Shown: positions 17,331 to 26,215, counted from the stretch's first letter. The stretch: DNA of 64,000 nucleotides from Salipiger thiooxidans (GCF_900102075.1 NZ_FNAV01000016.1:62001-126000), one strand, 5' to 3'. Made by a program: numbers and translations. Notes: generated by a model from the sequence alone, not told the origin.

Positions 17331-18130
17331 CAGTGCACCGCCGGGCCCGGGTGCCGCCCCTGCGCGATCTGGATCTGCTCGCGCAGGGTGGCCAGCATCG
17401 CCGCCGCCTCGGGGGTGTAGAGCCCCTCGAGCCGCCGCATCCCGTCGCCGGGGTAGGTTACGTCGAGCACGTATTGCGTGGTCGCGGGCCGGCCCGAGAG
17501 CACGAAGACCTGATCGCCGAGATAGACGCTCTCGCGCAGGTCATGGGTGATCAGCACCGCGGTGAAAGGCTCCTTGGCGCGCAGCTCATGCATGGTCTGC
17601 CACAGGTCCTCGCGGGTGAAGGCGTCGAGCGCGCCGAAGGGCTCGTCCATGATCAGCACGTCGGGCTTGTGCACGATGGCACGGCAGAGCGAGGCGCGCT
17701 GGCGCATCCCGCCCGACAGCTCCGACGGGCGCTTGTCCTCGAAGCCGCCGAGCCCGACCAGCGCCAGCAGTTCCTCGGCGCGGGCGATGCGGTCCTTCCT
17801 GGGCATCGAGGGGGCGACGATCTCGAGCGGCAGGATGACGTTCTGCAGGATCGTCCGCCACTCGAGCATCACCGGGTTCTGGAACGCCATGCCGACGGTC
17901 TTGCGGGGCGACTTGACCAGCCTGCCGTGCAGCCAGACCTCGCCGCGGTCCGGTTTCATCAACCCGGCGATGAGCCGGGTCAGGGTGGACTTGCCGCAGC
18001 CCGAGGGGCCGACCACGGCGGCGAATTCGCCCTCGGGGACCGCGATCTCGAGCCCGTCGAGCACCGGAAGCGGGCCGTTCGGGGTCTTGTAGGCGTGGGT
18101 TACGCCCTTGATTTCGATGAGATTTGCCAT
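17330..18130 (-). CDS. ABC transporter ATP-binding protein (nitrate/sulfonate/thiamine-precursor type)
   Basis: A 266-residue ABC ATPase: Walker A GPSGCGKST, Q-loop NPVML, signature LSGGMRQRASLCRA, Walker B VLIMDEPFGALD and switch His in LITHDLRE. It resembles SsuB/TauB/ThiZ-type ATPases. It lies 40 nt after the binding-protein gene and overlaps the permease start by one base. Confidence 0.94.
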   Translation of the reverse strand: MANLIEIKGVTHAYKTPNGPLPVLDGLEIAVPEGEFAAVVGPSGCGKSTLTRLIAGLMKPDRGEVWLHGRLVKSPRKTVGMAFQNPVMLEWRTILQNVILPLEIVAPSMPRKDRIARAEELLALVGLGGFEDKRPSELSGGMRQRASLCRAIVHKPDVLIMDEPFGALDAFTREDLWQTMHELRAKEPFTAVLITHDLRESVYLGDQVFVLSGRPATTQYVLDVTYPGDGMRRLEGLYTPEAAAMLATLREQIQIAQGRHPGPAVH

Positions 18131-18170
18131 GTCGGTCGCGGGGCCGGCACGGGGCCGGCGCCGCCTGTCC

Positions 18171-19190
18171 TTACTTCAGCATCCGGCTGTCGGCAGCCGG
18201 CAGGTAGCTGTCGTCGAAGTAGAGCGCCGCGTCGGGTTCCGAGGTGAACTCGTAGACCGTGGCGGTCTGCTCGATGGCCGAGGCCATGCGGTCGGCGTCG
18301 ATGCCGCCGAGCCCGTTCTCGGCCACGAAATCGGTCAGCACGTTGTCGTCGATGGCCATCTGCAGGCGCTCCTTCTCGAGGTCTGCGTCGGCGGCTGGGT
18401 TGCGCTCGATCAGCGCCTCGATGGCGGCGTCGGGATCGACGATGGCGGCTCTCCAGCCGGCGGCGATGGCGGTCAGGAAGCCGGTCACCGCCTCGGCGTT
18501 CTCGGCGGCGAAATCGGTGTTCACGATGATCGCGTTGCCGTAGAGATCGACGCCGTTGTCGGCCATCAGGATCACCGAGAGGTCATCCTCGGGCACGCCG
18601 AGACGCTTGAGGTTGAGGGTCGACGAGAACGAGAAGCCGGTCACCGCGGCGACCTGACCCTCGGCCAGCATCGGCTCGCGGGTCGGGAAGCCCACCGGCT
18701 CGACGGTGATCTGCTCCATGTCGAGACCGTTCTCGGCGGCGAAGATCGGGAACTGGGCCCATGCACCGTCCGGGGGCGGGGCACCCAGGACTTTGCCCTC
18801 GAGATCCTTGGCGGTCTCGACACCCAGCGACTTGCGGCCGACCACGGCGAAGGGCGGCTTGTCGTAGATCATCATGATCGCGGTCACCGGCGCGCCGGGG
18901 TTCTGGTCGAGGAAGCGCATCAGACTGTTGATGTCGGCAAAGCCCACGGGGAAGGCGCCGGTCGCGACCTTCGGAATGGCGTCGAGCGAGCCCTTGCCCT
19001 CGGAGATCTCGACCTCGAGCCCGGCGTCCGAGAAGAGACCGCTGTCGACGGCGAGGAAATAGGGCGCGGCCGGCCCCTCGAACTTCCAGTCCAGCGCGAA
19101 GGGCATGCTGGTCTGGGCGGAAACGGCTCCGGCGGCGCCGGTGATGGCGACGGAGGCAGCGAAGGCTGCGGCAACGAGACGGTTGAACAC
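18171..19190 (-). CDS. ABC transporter substrate-binding protein, NMT1/THI5-like
   Basis: A secreted periplasmic binding protein of 339 residues. The GTG at 19190 is chosen: it gives a clear signal peptide (MFNRLVAAAFAASVAITGAAGAVSAQ) and has GAGGAGAG at 4-5 nt; the open frame extends upstream but without such a peptide. The mature protein begins MPFALDWKFEGPAAPYFLAVD, the NMT1/THI5 pattern, followed by GLFSDAGLEVEISEGKGS. The ligand is unknown; thiamine precursors, sulfonates or aromatic acids are all possible. No THI-box riboswitch is seen upstream. Confidence 0.9.
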   Translation of the reverse strand: MFNRLVAAAFAASVAITGAAGAVSAQTSMPFALDWKFEGPAAPYFLAVDSGLFSDAGLEVEISEGKGSLDAIPKVATGAFPVGFADINSLMRFLDQNPGAPVTAIMMIYDKPPFAVVGRKSLGVETAKDLEGKVLGAPPPDGAWAQFPIFAAENGLDMEQITVEPVGFPTREPMLAEGQVAAVTGFSFSSTLNLKRLGVPEDDLSVILMADNGVDLYGNAIIVNTDFAAENAEAVTGFLTAIAAGWRAAIVDPDAAIEALIERNPAADADLEKERLQMAIDDNVLTDFVAENGLGGIDADRMASAIEQTATVYEFTSEPDAALYFDDSYLPAADSRMLK

Positions 19191-19425
19191 GGGTCTCTCC
19201 TCTGGACTTGGACTGGCGCGAATGGGGCCGCGCGGCGAGGAAACCGTAAGTGCAAGCGCCCGGCGTGCAACAGATTTGGTCACTGGCGCCTACGTGACTG
19301 CTCAAGAGCTGAGCGGCGTGCCTTGAAAATGGGCGTCTTCGGAAGGTGCGCTCTGATCGGGTTGGAGGGCCCTCGCGACGTGTGAAAGTGCTTATGCCGG
19401 GATTGACGATGAGCGACGGGCGGTG

Positions 19426-19502
19426 CTCTGGTCTCTGGTCTCTGGTCTCTGGTCTCTGGTCTCTGGTCTCTGGTCTCTGGTCTCTGGTCTCTGGTCTCTG
19501 GT
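19426..19502. repeat. Perfect tandem repeat, 11 copies of CTCTGGT
   Basis: Eleven uninterrupted 7-bp units. The unit length is not a multiple of three and no gene covers it. The 494-nt region 19191-19684 holds this array, the CTCGC array at 19585 and otherwise no gene that I can support. Confidence 0.97.
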
Positions 19503-19584
19503 CGCGCGGGTCCAGCGCCTGAACCATCGTGAGCGCGCCGCCCATGATCTGGTCTTGACCTCGCAGCCATCCAAAGCTGCTTCC

Positions 19585-19619
19585 CTCGCCTCGCCTCGCC
19601 TCGCCTCGCCTCGCCTCGC
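19585..19619. repeat. Perfect tandem repeat, 7 copies of CTCGC
   Basis: Seven uninterrupted 5-bp units, 82 nt beyond the CTCTGGT array and about 65 nt beyond the 3' end of the chemoreceptor gene. Confidence 0.95.
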
Positions 19620-19684
19620 CCGTCACGTCGCGAGGGCTGGTCGTCGCCGTGGGTCCCGGCACCGACCCAGGGTGACGTGCGCCA

Positions 19685-21766
19685 CTACCCCGCTGCCCGA
19701 AGCGCTGGCGAGGCGCCCCCCACCCCACCCGGCGCGGGGGGCGCCCCGAGCCGGCTGCTGGCGGCAATCAGGGCGTCGACGTTCTGCGAGAGCATGTTGG
19801 TCGAGGCGGCGGTCTCCTCGAACATGGCCACGTTGCGCTGGGTGACCTCGTCGAGGTTGCTGATCGAGCGGTTGAGATCCTGCAGCCCGCTCGACTGCTC
19901 GCGGGTGGAGTGGGCGACGTTCTCGGCCAGCTCGACCACCGCCTCGACCATGGCGGTGATCTCGGTGAAGCTCGCGCCCACGCGCGAGATCTGGGCCGAG
20001 CCACTCTCGATCTCGCGCTCGCTCGTCGCAATCATCTCGTTGATTTCATTCGCCGCTTCGGAGGAGCGTTGGGCGAGGGCCAGCACTTCGGTGGCGACGA
20101 CCGCGAAGCCGCGCCCGGCTTCGCCGGCGCGCGCGGCCTCGACGCCTGCGTTAAGCGCGAGCAGGTTGGTCTGGAAGGCGATCTGTTCGATGAGGTCGGT
20201 GATGCGGGAGATCTTGCCCGAAGATTCGACGATCCGGTCCATGCCCGCGATGGCCTCGCCAAGGATGGCGCTGCAGCCGCGGGTGACCTCCTCGACCTTG
20301 ACCATGCGGCTGCGGGATTCGGTGGCAGACTCGGCGACCGTGCCCACCGAGACCGTCAGCTGCTCGAGCGCCGCCGCGCCGGTTTCGAGCGTCGCGGCCT
20401 GGGTTTCCGTGCGGCTCGACAGTTCCTCCGCAGCGCGCGAGATGCTCGCGACCTCGGCGCGGATCGCCTCGGCCCGTTCGGTGACCTCGGCCTGCAGGCG
20501 GGTCTGTTCGTCGATGAGCTTGCGGGTCTCCTCCGCCTGACGGCGCTGCAGGTCGGCGTCGTGCCGGGCCCGCCGTGACATGTCGGCGTTGCGCTGAAGC
20601 ACCTCGCGGAAGGTCTCGCAGGATTCAGCGATGCGCCCGATCTCGGTGTCCGAGACATGCCCGGCCACGTCGACATCGGTTTCGCCCTGCGCGAGGCGAT
20701 GCACCGCCTCCGAGATGGCGCTGGCGGGGATCACCGCCGAGCGCTGCAGGCTGTGCCGGACATAGAGCGACAGGGCGAGCAGGCCCAGCGCCATCAGCCC
20801 GGAGGTGACGAGCGCCAGCTGTGCCCCACCTTCCAGGGCTTGCGATAGGATCTCCGCCCGGCCGCTGTCGTCGGCGCTGATGCCGACCTCGAGCGCGTCG
20901 AGCGCGGCAATGTAGGGCGCATCGTCCCATTGCAGAGCGACGTCCAGCGCAGTGGCATCGGCCCCTTCGGCGCGCATTTCGGAGACAGTCGCAGCACCCT
21001 CCCGCAGGGTTGCGAGGAAGCTGGTCAGGCTGTCCAGCGCCGCCGCCTCTGACTCGTCATGGGGCAGGGCGCGGAAGGCCGCGAGCGCCGCATCTGCCGC
21101 GTCCAGATGGGCGAGCAGGGCCACATGCACCTGCGGATCGGCGGCCAGCAGGTAATCGTGGAAGAGATCAATGACGCCCCCGAGCCCCATCTCAGAACGG
21201 AAGAGGACCAGCAGCGCGCTCTTGCCGGAGGCGGGCTTGGCAGGGACGTCCAGACCGGCGCGTTCTTGCAGCAGGGTGAGTGCGGCCAGCGCCGGGGCCT
21301 TGTCTATGGTCAGGTCTTCGTGGATCTGCTCGGGCGGGGTGTTGATCGTCCGCATCCGCCTGGCCTGCGTGGCCTTCTTGAGATAGGTGTCGGCGAGCTC
21401 CTGCAGGGCCTCGATCGCGGGGCTTGCCTCCTCGGCGGGCCGAGCGTCACGCAATTGGGCGAGCACGGTGTTGATGGTCTCGCGATCGCTTTCGATCCGG
21501 CCCTGCAGCGCCCTGCCTCCGCGGAGAACGTAGAGCTGGAAGTGATGCGCAAGCCCGTCATAGCCGAAGGCCGAAAGCAACTGGTCGTGCAGCTGGCGCG
21601 TGGTGTCCGTCGTGCGATGAAAATCTTCCCACGCGCGCAATCCCTGCCGTGCCTGCGTGTAGCCGACTGCGCCAAGGGCGGTGACGACCACTGCCATGAT
21701 AAGGACGAGGACGAAGATCCGCCGCGACATCCGCCTGATCGACATGGGGCCCGTGGGTCGCCGCAT
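19685..21766 (-). CDS. Methyl-accepting chemotaxis protein
   Basis: A 693-residue transmembrane chemoreceptor that would control CheA. An N-terminal membrane helix ([20 protein letters not shown]) is followed by a large helical sensor region, a second membrane segment near [18 protein letters not shown], a HAMP domain ([20 protein letters not shown]), and the signalling hairpin [20 protein letters not shown] with [22 protein letters not shown]. The ATG follows GGAGG at 6 nt. The C-terminus ends in a Pro/Gly/Ala-rich tail with no CheR-docking pentapeptide. The ligand is unknown. Confidence 0.95.
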   Translation of the reverse strand: MRRPTGPMSIRRMSRRIFVLVLIMAVVVTALGAVGYTQARQGLRAWEDFHRTTDTTRQLHDQLLSAFGYDGLAHHFQLYVLRGGRALQGRIESDRETINTVLAQLRDARPAEEASPAIEALQELADTYLKKATQARRMRTINTPPEQIHEDLTIDKAPALAALTLLQERAGLDVPAKPASGKSALLVLFRSEMGLGGVIDLFHDYLLAADPQVHVALLAHLDAADAALAAFRALPHDESEAAALDSLTSFLATLREGAATVSEMRAEGADATALDVALQWDDAPYIAALDALEVGISADDSGRAEILSQALEGGAQLALVTSGLMALGLLALSLYVRHSLQRSAVIPASAISEAVHRLAQGETDVDVAGHVSDTEIGRIAESCETFREVLQRNADMSRRARHDADLQRRQAEETRKLIDEQTRLQAEVTERAEAIRAEVASISRAAEELSSRTETQAATLETGAAALEQLTVSVGTVAESATESRSRMVKVEEVTRGCSAILGEAIAGMDRIVESSGKISRITDLIEQIAFQTNLLALNAGVEAARAGEAGRGFAVVATEVLALAQRSSEAANEINEMIATSEREIESGSAQISRVGASFTEITAMVEAVVELAENVAHSTREQSSGLQDLNRSISNLDEVTQRNVAMFEETAASTNMLSQNVDALIAASSRLGAPPAPGGVGGASPALRAAG

Positions 21767-21983
21767 CCGACACCTCCTTCCGCTGGGCCAGGCAGGGATG
21801 GGGTGATTCCGGTAAAGGTAAGGTAAGCGCCGCGAGCGAATCTGACGCGAATCGCGAATATCTCGTCATGCAGCCTGTGGCGCCACAGGGGGGCGGAAAC
21901 GTGATTCATGCCGGGAAAATCGGCGTTTAGACCAGGCGTCTCGCGCGATGCAAGCCTGTCGTCAAGCAACCGGAGGGGGGTAG

Positions 21984-22060
21984 TGGTACCGCCTTCCCGG
22001 TTCGAACGGGAGACCTCTTGATCCACAATCAAGCGCTCTAACCTACTGAGCTAAGGCGGC
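21984..22060 (-). tRNA. tRNA-His (GTG)
   Basis: The cloverleaf is complete on the minus strand: acceptor GCCGCCU with AGGCGGU, D arm UUAGCUCAGUAGGUUAGAGC, anticodon stem CUUGA/UCAAG with loop UUGUGGA (anticodon GUG), T arm CCCGUUCGAACCGGG, and encoded CCA. The first pair is G1:U72, the discriminator is A73 and the base before G1 is U, so there is no templated G-1. That combination is known from alphaproteobacterial tRNA-His. Confidence 0.98.
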
Positions 22061-22114
22061 ACGTTGGGGGGAGATAGCGCCGCCCTGCCGGGATTGCAAG
22101 CCAAAATCCGGCCC

Positions 22115-22597
22115 TCAGAGCGGGCGTTCCCACTGCTGCTCGACAAGGGCGACGCTGAAGTTTTGCACCGGCGTGGAGCGCAGGCAGGAAAAGCCGTTGC
22201 GGGCGTAGAGCGCGCAGGCGGCGCGGTGGCTCTCGTGCGTCCAGAGTGTCATCCGCCGGTAGCCCGCCTCACGCGCGAACCCCATGCACCGGTCAAGCAG
22301 CCGCTGGCCGAGCCCCTTGCCGCGCGCCTCGGGCAGCAACAGGAACAGCCGGAGCTTCGCGGTCTCATCTTCCTGCCGCACGCAGAAGATACTGCCGAGC
22401 GGCTGCCCGGCGTCGCGGGCGATCCAGCCGTGTTCGCAGGTGGGATCATGCGCGGCCTCGAACCCCTGCAGGATCTCGTCGACAAGCCTCGGGAAGCTCT
22501 GGTCGAAGCCCTCGGCCTCGGCGTAGAGGCGCCCGTGGGCCTCCACCAGCCAGGGCCGGTCGGCGGGGGTGTAGGGTGTGAGGGCAATGCTCGTCAT
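22115..22597 (-). CDS. GNAT family N-acetyltransferase
   Basis: A 160-residue acetyltransferase beginning MTSIALTPYTPADRPWL. Motif A is LRLFLLLPEARGKGLGQRLLD (R-G-x-G-x-G variant), followed by TLWTHESHRAACALYARNGF, the usual motif B. An open frame extends about 75 codons upstream, but the ATG at 22597 gives the typical domain start. Substrate unknown. Confidence 0.88.
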   Translation of the reverse strand: MTSIALTPYTPADRPWLVEAHGRLYAEAEGFDQSFPRLVDEILQGFEAAHDPTCEHGWIARDAGQPLGSIFCVRQEDETAKLRLFLLLPEARGKGLGQRLLDRCMGFAREAGYRRMTLWTHESHRAACALYARNGFSCLRSTPVQNFSVALVEQQWERPL

Positions 22598-22762
22598 GGC
22601 GCGACGCTTCCACCTCGCGGCTTGCAAATCAAGACCCGTGGGGCTAGGTCGCTTTGATGCCGCTGCCGCCGGGATCCCCCGGTGTTGCAGCGCTTTGGCG
22701 GGGCAGCGGGCAGGACCCGGAGCGGCACCCGCCCGGGCATCGATAGGGCAAAGGGCGAGACC

Positions 22763-22957
22763 ATGGGCATCAATACCGAACGCGACGTCGAAGCGAATCT
22801 CCAGATCGGGCCGACCGATCACGGCATGGTGCGCCTGTTCATCAGCGCGGGCGAGCTCGAGGTGCCGATGGATTTCGAGCCGGAGGAGGCCGAGGAGATC
22901 GCGGAAGAGATCCGCGCCGCTGCCGCCGCCGCCCGCCGGATGAAGGCCCGCCGCTGA
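22763..22957 (+). CDS. Small acidic protein, DUF6324-like
   Basis: A 64-residue soluble protein: MGINTERDVEANLQIGPTDH, then VRLFISAGELEVPMDFEPEEAEEIAEEIRAAAAAAR. The start has AAGGGCGAG upstream. It resembles a short family I know from Rhodobacterales as DUF6324; that name is from memory and unsure. No function can be given. It points toward mmcB, which is convergent. Confidence 0.7.
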   Translation: MGINTERDVEANLQIGPTDHGMVRLFISAGELEVPMDFEPEEAEEIAEEIRAAAAAARRMKARR

Positions 22958-22973
22958 GGCACGGCGCGGGCGG

Positions 22974-23447
22974 TCAGATCCGCCCGTCGAGCATCGCGCC
23001 GGGATCGCGCAGCGTGTGCAGCCGCCGCGCCGCGTGGATGGCGAAGCGCCGGATCAGCGCGTTGCGCCGGGCACCGGAAAGCCGGGTCTCGGGCCCCATG
23101 CGCAGGATCTCGGCGTCATAGGCATCGGCCAGGATGAGGCCGGTGCCCTCGGGCAGCAGATCGGTGGGGAACTGCGAATCCACCGCCCAGAAATAGCGGT
23201 CGCACCAGTCGAGATAGCCCTGCCACTTGCCGTCGGACATGAAATCCGCGCGGCTGCTCTTGCACTCGATCACCCAGATTTCACCCTTGGGCCCCAGCGC
23301 CATCACGTCGACGCGCTTGCCGCGCTCGGGGATGAACTCCTCGATCACCGCGAAACCGTGGCCGGCGGCGAGGTGGCGACAGACGCCGCGGGCCAGCAAC
23401 TGGCCGGGCATGAGCTGGGCGGCAGGGGCGAGGACGGAGGGTTCCAT
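22974..23447 (-). CDS. mmcB: MmcB family DNA repair protein
   Basis: MmcB is an SOS-induced protein with a nuclease-like fold, linked in Caulobacter to mitomycin C resistance. The 157 residues contain IEEFIPERGKRVDVMALGPKGEIWVIECKSSRADF, where RxDV and the E-x-K pair (WVIECKSS) look like a PD-(D/E)XK active site, and WQGYLDWCDRYFWAVD. A perfect LexA-type box lies 13 nt upstream of the start codon, in agreement with SOS control. Confidence 0.9.
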   Translation of the reverse strand: MEPSVLAPAAQLMPGQLLARGVCRHLAAGHGFAVIEEFIPERGKRVDVMALGPKGEIWVIECKSSRADFMSDGKWQGYLDWCDRYFWAVDSQFPTDLLPEGTGLILADAYDAEILRMGPETRLSGARRNALIRRFAIHAARRLHTLRDPGAMLDGRI

Positions 23448-23460
23448 AGGGACATTTTAT

Positions 23461-23475
23461 GAACAATCCGTGAAC
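23461..23475 (-). promoter_or_regulatory. LexA (SOS) box of mmcB, GTTC-N7-GTTC
   Basis: On the minus strand the sequence reads GTTCACGGATTGTTC, a perfect alphaproteobacterial LexA direct repeat (GTTC, seven bases, GTTC). It ends 13 nt before the mmcB ATG. The divergent membrane protein gene at 23560 could share it but is 85 nt away. Confidence 0.9.
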
Positions 23476-23559
23476 ATATGCAAGCTTTCTGCCGGTCACC
23501 CTTCCTTGAGCGGGCGCGCTCCCTAACTGGAGAGGAATGCGGTCAAGGGAGTCCCGAGG

Positions 23560-24918
23560 ATGACGGAAGACAGCGCCATGTCCCGCCGGCAGGCACGCGG
23601 CGTGCGCCATGCACGCGAATTGCAGGACCACCTGAGCTGGCTCGAGAGCTTTTCGGGCACGGCGCTGGGCGTGCTGGCGGTGGCCTCGGGGATCTACACC
23701 TATCTCGGCGTGTCGTCGCTGCTCGACGACAACGGCAGCATGACGGTCTTCGCCGCCATCGCCTATTCGGTGGCGGTGTCGGTGGGCATCTTCGTGTTCT
23801 GGTCTTACCTGATGCGGCTGTTTCCGGCGGTGCGCACGGCGCGGGCGCGGATGGGCCTGATGGGCGCCATGGCGCTGGGCTCGCTTGCCATCGTCGCCAT
23901 GTCCTCGTGGCTGAACGCGGCGGCACTGGCGGGCTCGGCGGCGGTCGAGCAGCACCTCGCCAAGACCGTGCAGGATTACCAGGCCTCGCTTGAACGCACC
24001 CACGAGATCGCGCTCTCGGCGCAGTCGCTGGAGCGTGACGTGGCGCGGGTGCGGCAGAGCTTCGAGGATCTCTCCGAACAGGAGGCGCAGGGCACGCTGT
24101 CGGGCCTTGCGGGGCAGGGCGCGGTGTTCCGGGTGCTGCGCCAGAAGGCGGCCGAGCTGCAGGCGCTCGAGGAACAGATCGGGCGCCAGACGCCGCTGGT
24201 GGAGGATGCCTTCGTGCAGGGCAACACCATCCTGTCGCGGATGCGGGCGCTGACCGTCGAGCCGGGGCCGGTCGAGGCGCGCTCGGTCGAGTTCTCCGAG
24301 GCGGCGGTCCAGTTGCAGGGGCTGATCGCGGAGCTGCGCCAGCTCTCCGTGGCGCCTCTGGTCCAGCGCGCGGCGCAGGATCTGTCGGCCTCGGTCGTGC
24401 TGCCCGAGCTCGACGGCAGCACCGAGGCGATCCGCGGCAGCCAGACCGCCACCATCGACTCGGTGCTCGAGGCGCTGGCCAGCCGTGCGGCGACGCTGGA
24501 ACAGGCGGCGCGCGAGGTGATGGCGATGACGCCCGCCACCGAGGTGACCTACACGCCGGTCTCCTCCGCCGACGCGGTCATCCTCTACGCCCGCAACTTC
24601 GTGCCCTCCTGGGCCGGGGCGATCGCCATCGACCTTCTGCCGGCCGTGCTGGTGTTGATCCTTGCCGTGACCCAGTCGGCGATCCGCGAAGGGCGCGACG
24701 GCTCGCCGGTCGAGGACAGCATGACGCTGGCCGAGCTGCGCTCGGCACTGTCGGCGCTGCGCGAGGTGGAGACCGATCTCGAGCGCATGCCCGAGGTGCA
24801 TAGCCGCCCGCCGGAGCCGGCCCCCGAGCCCGCCGAGAAAGCGGGCCCGCCGGCACCCGCGCCGGTGACCGAGGCCGGCGGGGCCGAGGTGGCGCAGCTC
24901 AAGGGCAAGTCCGGCTGA
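23560..24918 (+). CDS. Membrane protein with long coiled-coil periplasmic or cytoplasmic region, unknown function
   Basis: A 452-residue protein that I do not recognise. Three hydrophobic segments occupy about residues 34-128 (TALGVLAVASGIYTYLG, IAYSVAVSVGIFVFWSYL, LMGAMALGSLAIVAMSSWL), then about 200 residues of Gln/Glu/Leu-rich helix suggest coiled coil. A fourth hydrophobic segment (WAGAIAIDLLPAVLVLILAV) near residue 355 is followed by an acidic, Pro-rich tail. The start at 23560 has AGGGAG upstream; an in-frame ATG at 23578 is an alternative. The stop overlaps the next gene start, so the two act as a pair. Confidence 0.7.
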   Translation: MTEDSAMSRRQARGVRHARELQDHLSWLESFSGTALGVLAVASGIYTYLGVSSLLDDNGSMTVFAAIAYSVAVSVGIFVFWSYLMRLFPAVRTARARMGLMGAMALGSLAIVAMSSWLNAAALAGSAAVEQHLAKTVQDYQASLERTHEIALSAQSLERDVARVRQSFEDLSEQEAQGTLSGLAGQGAVFRVLRQKAAELQALEEQIGRQTPLVEDAFVQGNTILSRMRALTVEPGPVEARSVEFSEAAVQLQGLIAELRQLSVAPLVQRAAQDLSASVVLPELDGSTEAIRGSQTATIDSVLEALASRAATLEQAAREVMAMTPATEVTYTPVSSADAVILYARNFVPSWAGAIAIDLLPAVLVLILAVTQSAIREGRDGSPVEDSMTLAELRSALSALREVETDLERMPEVHSRPPEPAPEPAEKAGPPAPAPVTEAGGAEVAQLKGKSG

Positions 24919-25664
24919 TGCGGGGCCTGTCCATCGGGCGGGTGCTGACCGGGATCCTTGCCTTCCAGATCGGCATCGGCGGCTTGCTGGTGCTTGGCGA
25001 CATGCGCGAGAACTTTCGCTTGCCGGGCTTCGGACCGAGCGCGCCGCGGCTCTCGGAGCCCGTGCGCCCGGGTGACCAGCGGCGGGTCTTCGACCCCTCG
25101 CGCCAGCGCCCGCCGATGGAGCCTGCCCGCGATCCCGGCGCGCTGCCTGACCGGCTGGCGCTGACCGAAACCGGCGCGCCCGGGGTCTGGCGGCTCGAGG
25201 GCGAGATCGCCGAGGGCGACGGGGCCCGGGTCTCGGGGCTGATCGACGCCGCCGACCCCGCCGTCGAGGCGCTGGTGCTGCAAAGCCCGGGCGGCTCGGT
25301 GCAGGACGCGCTGGCGCTGGGGCGGCACCTGCGCGAGGCGGGCATCGGCACGAAGATGCTCCGCGGCGAGTACTGTTATTCCGCCTGTCCTTACCTCTTC
25401 GCCGGGGGCGACACGCGGGACGTCGAGGAGGGTGCCTCGCTGGGGGTGCACCAGCATTACTTCGGCGAGAACACCATCCTGCCGGCCTTCGTCGCGGTCG
25501 AGAGCATCCAGCGCGGGCAGGGCGAGGTCATGGCCTATCTCGAGGACATGGGCATCGACCCGCTGGTGATGAAGCACGCCCTGCAGACGCCGTCCGATGA
25601 AATCTACATTCTGCTGCCCGAGGAACTGGAGCGTTACAATTTCGTGACCCCCGAAGAGGGCTGA
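24918..25664 (+). CDS. Secreted or membrane-anchored ClpP/crotonase-fold protein (COG3904-like)
   Basis: A 248-residue protein with an N-terminal hydrophobic anchor (GRVLTGILAFQIGIGGLLVLG) and a ClpP-like domain: EALVLQSPGGSVQDALALG (residues 118-136), then GEYCYSACPYLFAGG, where Ser155 is in the nucleophile position, and GASLGVHQHYF with a candidate catalytic His. This pattern is that of periplasmic COG3904 proteins and NfeD-type serine proteases; protease activity is inference. It begins at the last base of the preceding membrane protein gene. Confidence 0.78.
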   Translation: MRGLSIGRVLTGILAFQIGIGGLLVLGDMRENFRLPGFGPSAPRLSEPVRPGDQRRVFDPSRQRPPMEPARDPGALPDRLALTETGAPGVWRLEGEIAEGDGARVSGLIDAADPAVEALVLQSPGGSVQDALALGRHLREAGIGTKMLRGEYCYSACPYLFAGGDTRDVEEGASLGVHQHYFGENTILPAFVAVESIQRGQGEVMAYLEDMGIDPLVMKHALQTPSDEIYILLPEELERYNFVTPEEG

Positions 25665-25817
25665 ATTCGAACAGACCTCTTGCCGGGGCGCCGGGGGCAG
25701 CCTATCTCGGGGAAAGGCGGGTTCTGCCCTTCTCGTGACATGGTTGCATTCCGGTGGCCTTAAGCAATTCCGAGGGAGTTGGCTCTGTCCGGGCCCTGGT
25801 CCGGTTACCTGACGCCC

Positions 25818-25833
25818 ACCTGTATATACAGGT
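25818..25833. other. 16-bp perfect palindrome ACCTGTATATACAGGT
   Basis: A perfect inverted repeat with an AT-rich centre in a 551-nt region (25665-26215) without a supported gene. It looks like an operator for a dimeric regulator, but no promoter or target gene is evident on either side. Its outer halves recall LuxR-type boxes, with shorter spacing. Confidence 0.5.
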
Positions 25834-25950
25834 CCTCGGGAATGAGATAACCCCACGGTTGCCGCGGTTCCCGCCACTTTCCTCCCTCATGATATCCGGA
25901 TGACGGGCACCATCTTCGCGGCCCTTGCCCTGTGGCTGCGCGTGCGTGGC

Positions 25951-25992
25951 GGTCGGGATGCCTCCGGCGGGAGTTTATTTGGCAAGATGAAG
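25951..25992. repeat. Dispersed intergenic repeat, copy 3
   Basis: GGTCGGGATGCCTCCGGCGG followed by GAGTTTATTTGGCAAGATGA and AG. It is nearly identical to copy 4, 132 nt downstream. Confidence 0.85.
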
Positions 25993-26082
25993 GGTGGGGC
26001 GCCTGGTTGGGCTTGCGTTCGTGCGGCGTGCAGGGGGCTAGTTTGGTGGGGCGCCCTTGTTTGGTGGATGCGCTGGTGGCGC

Positions 26083-26125
26083 GGTCGGGATGCCTCCGGC
26101 GGGAGTTTGATTTGGCAAGATGAAG
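26083..26125. repeat. Dispersed intergenic repeat, copy 4
   Basis: It repeats copy 3 with a single inserted G (GAGTTTGATTTGGCAAG). The two copies and the bases between them give a spurious open frame reading GRDASGGS twice. Confidence 0.85.
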
Positions 26126-26164
26126 GGCGGGGCCGCGTGGGCGGCCTGGGTCTGGCGCTGCATG

Positions 26165-26189
26165 AAAAAAGCGCCCCGGGGGGCGCTTT
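26165..26189 (-). terminator. Rho-independent terminator of the 26216-26551 gene
   Basis: On the minus strand AAAGCGCCCC pairs with its complement GGGGCGCTTT around a small loop, and TTTTTT follows. It lies 26 nt after the stop of the minus-strand gene. Confidence 0.85.
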
Positions 26190-26215
26190 GGTGGGTCCGG
26201 CCCGAGCAGTGCGGC

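Noticed and set aside
19191-19430. Thiamine riboswitch before the NMT1/THI5-type binding protein
   Set aside because: No THI-box CTGAGA or ACCTGA-type core is seen upstream of 19190, so thiamine precursor transport is not specifically supported.
19426-19619. Considered as a CRISPR array
   Set aside because: The units are 7 and 5 bp with no spacers and no cas genes are nearby; it is simple tandem repetition.
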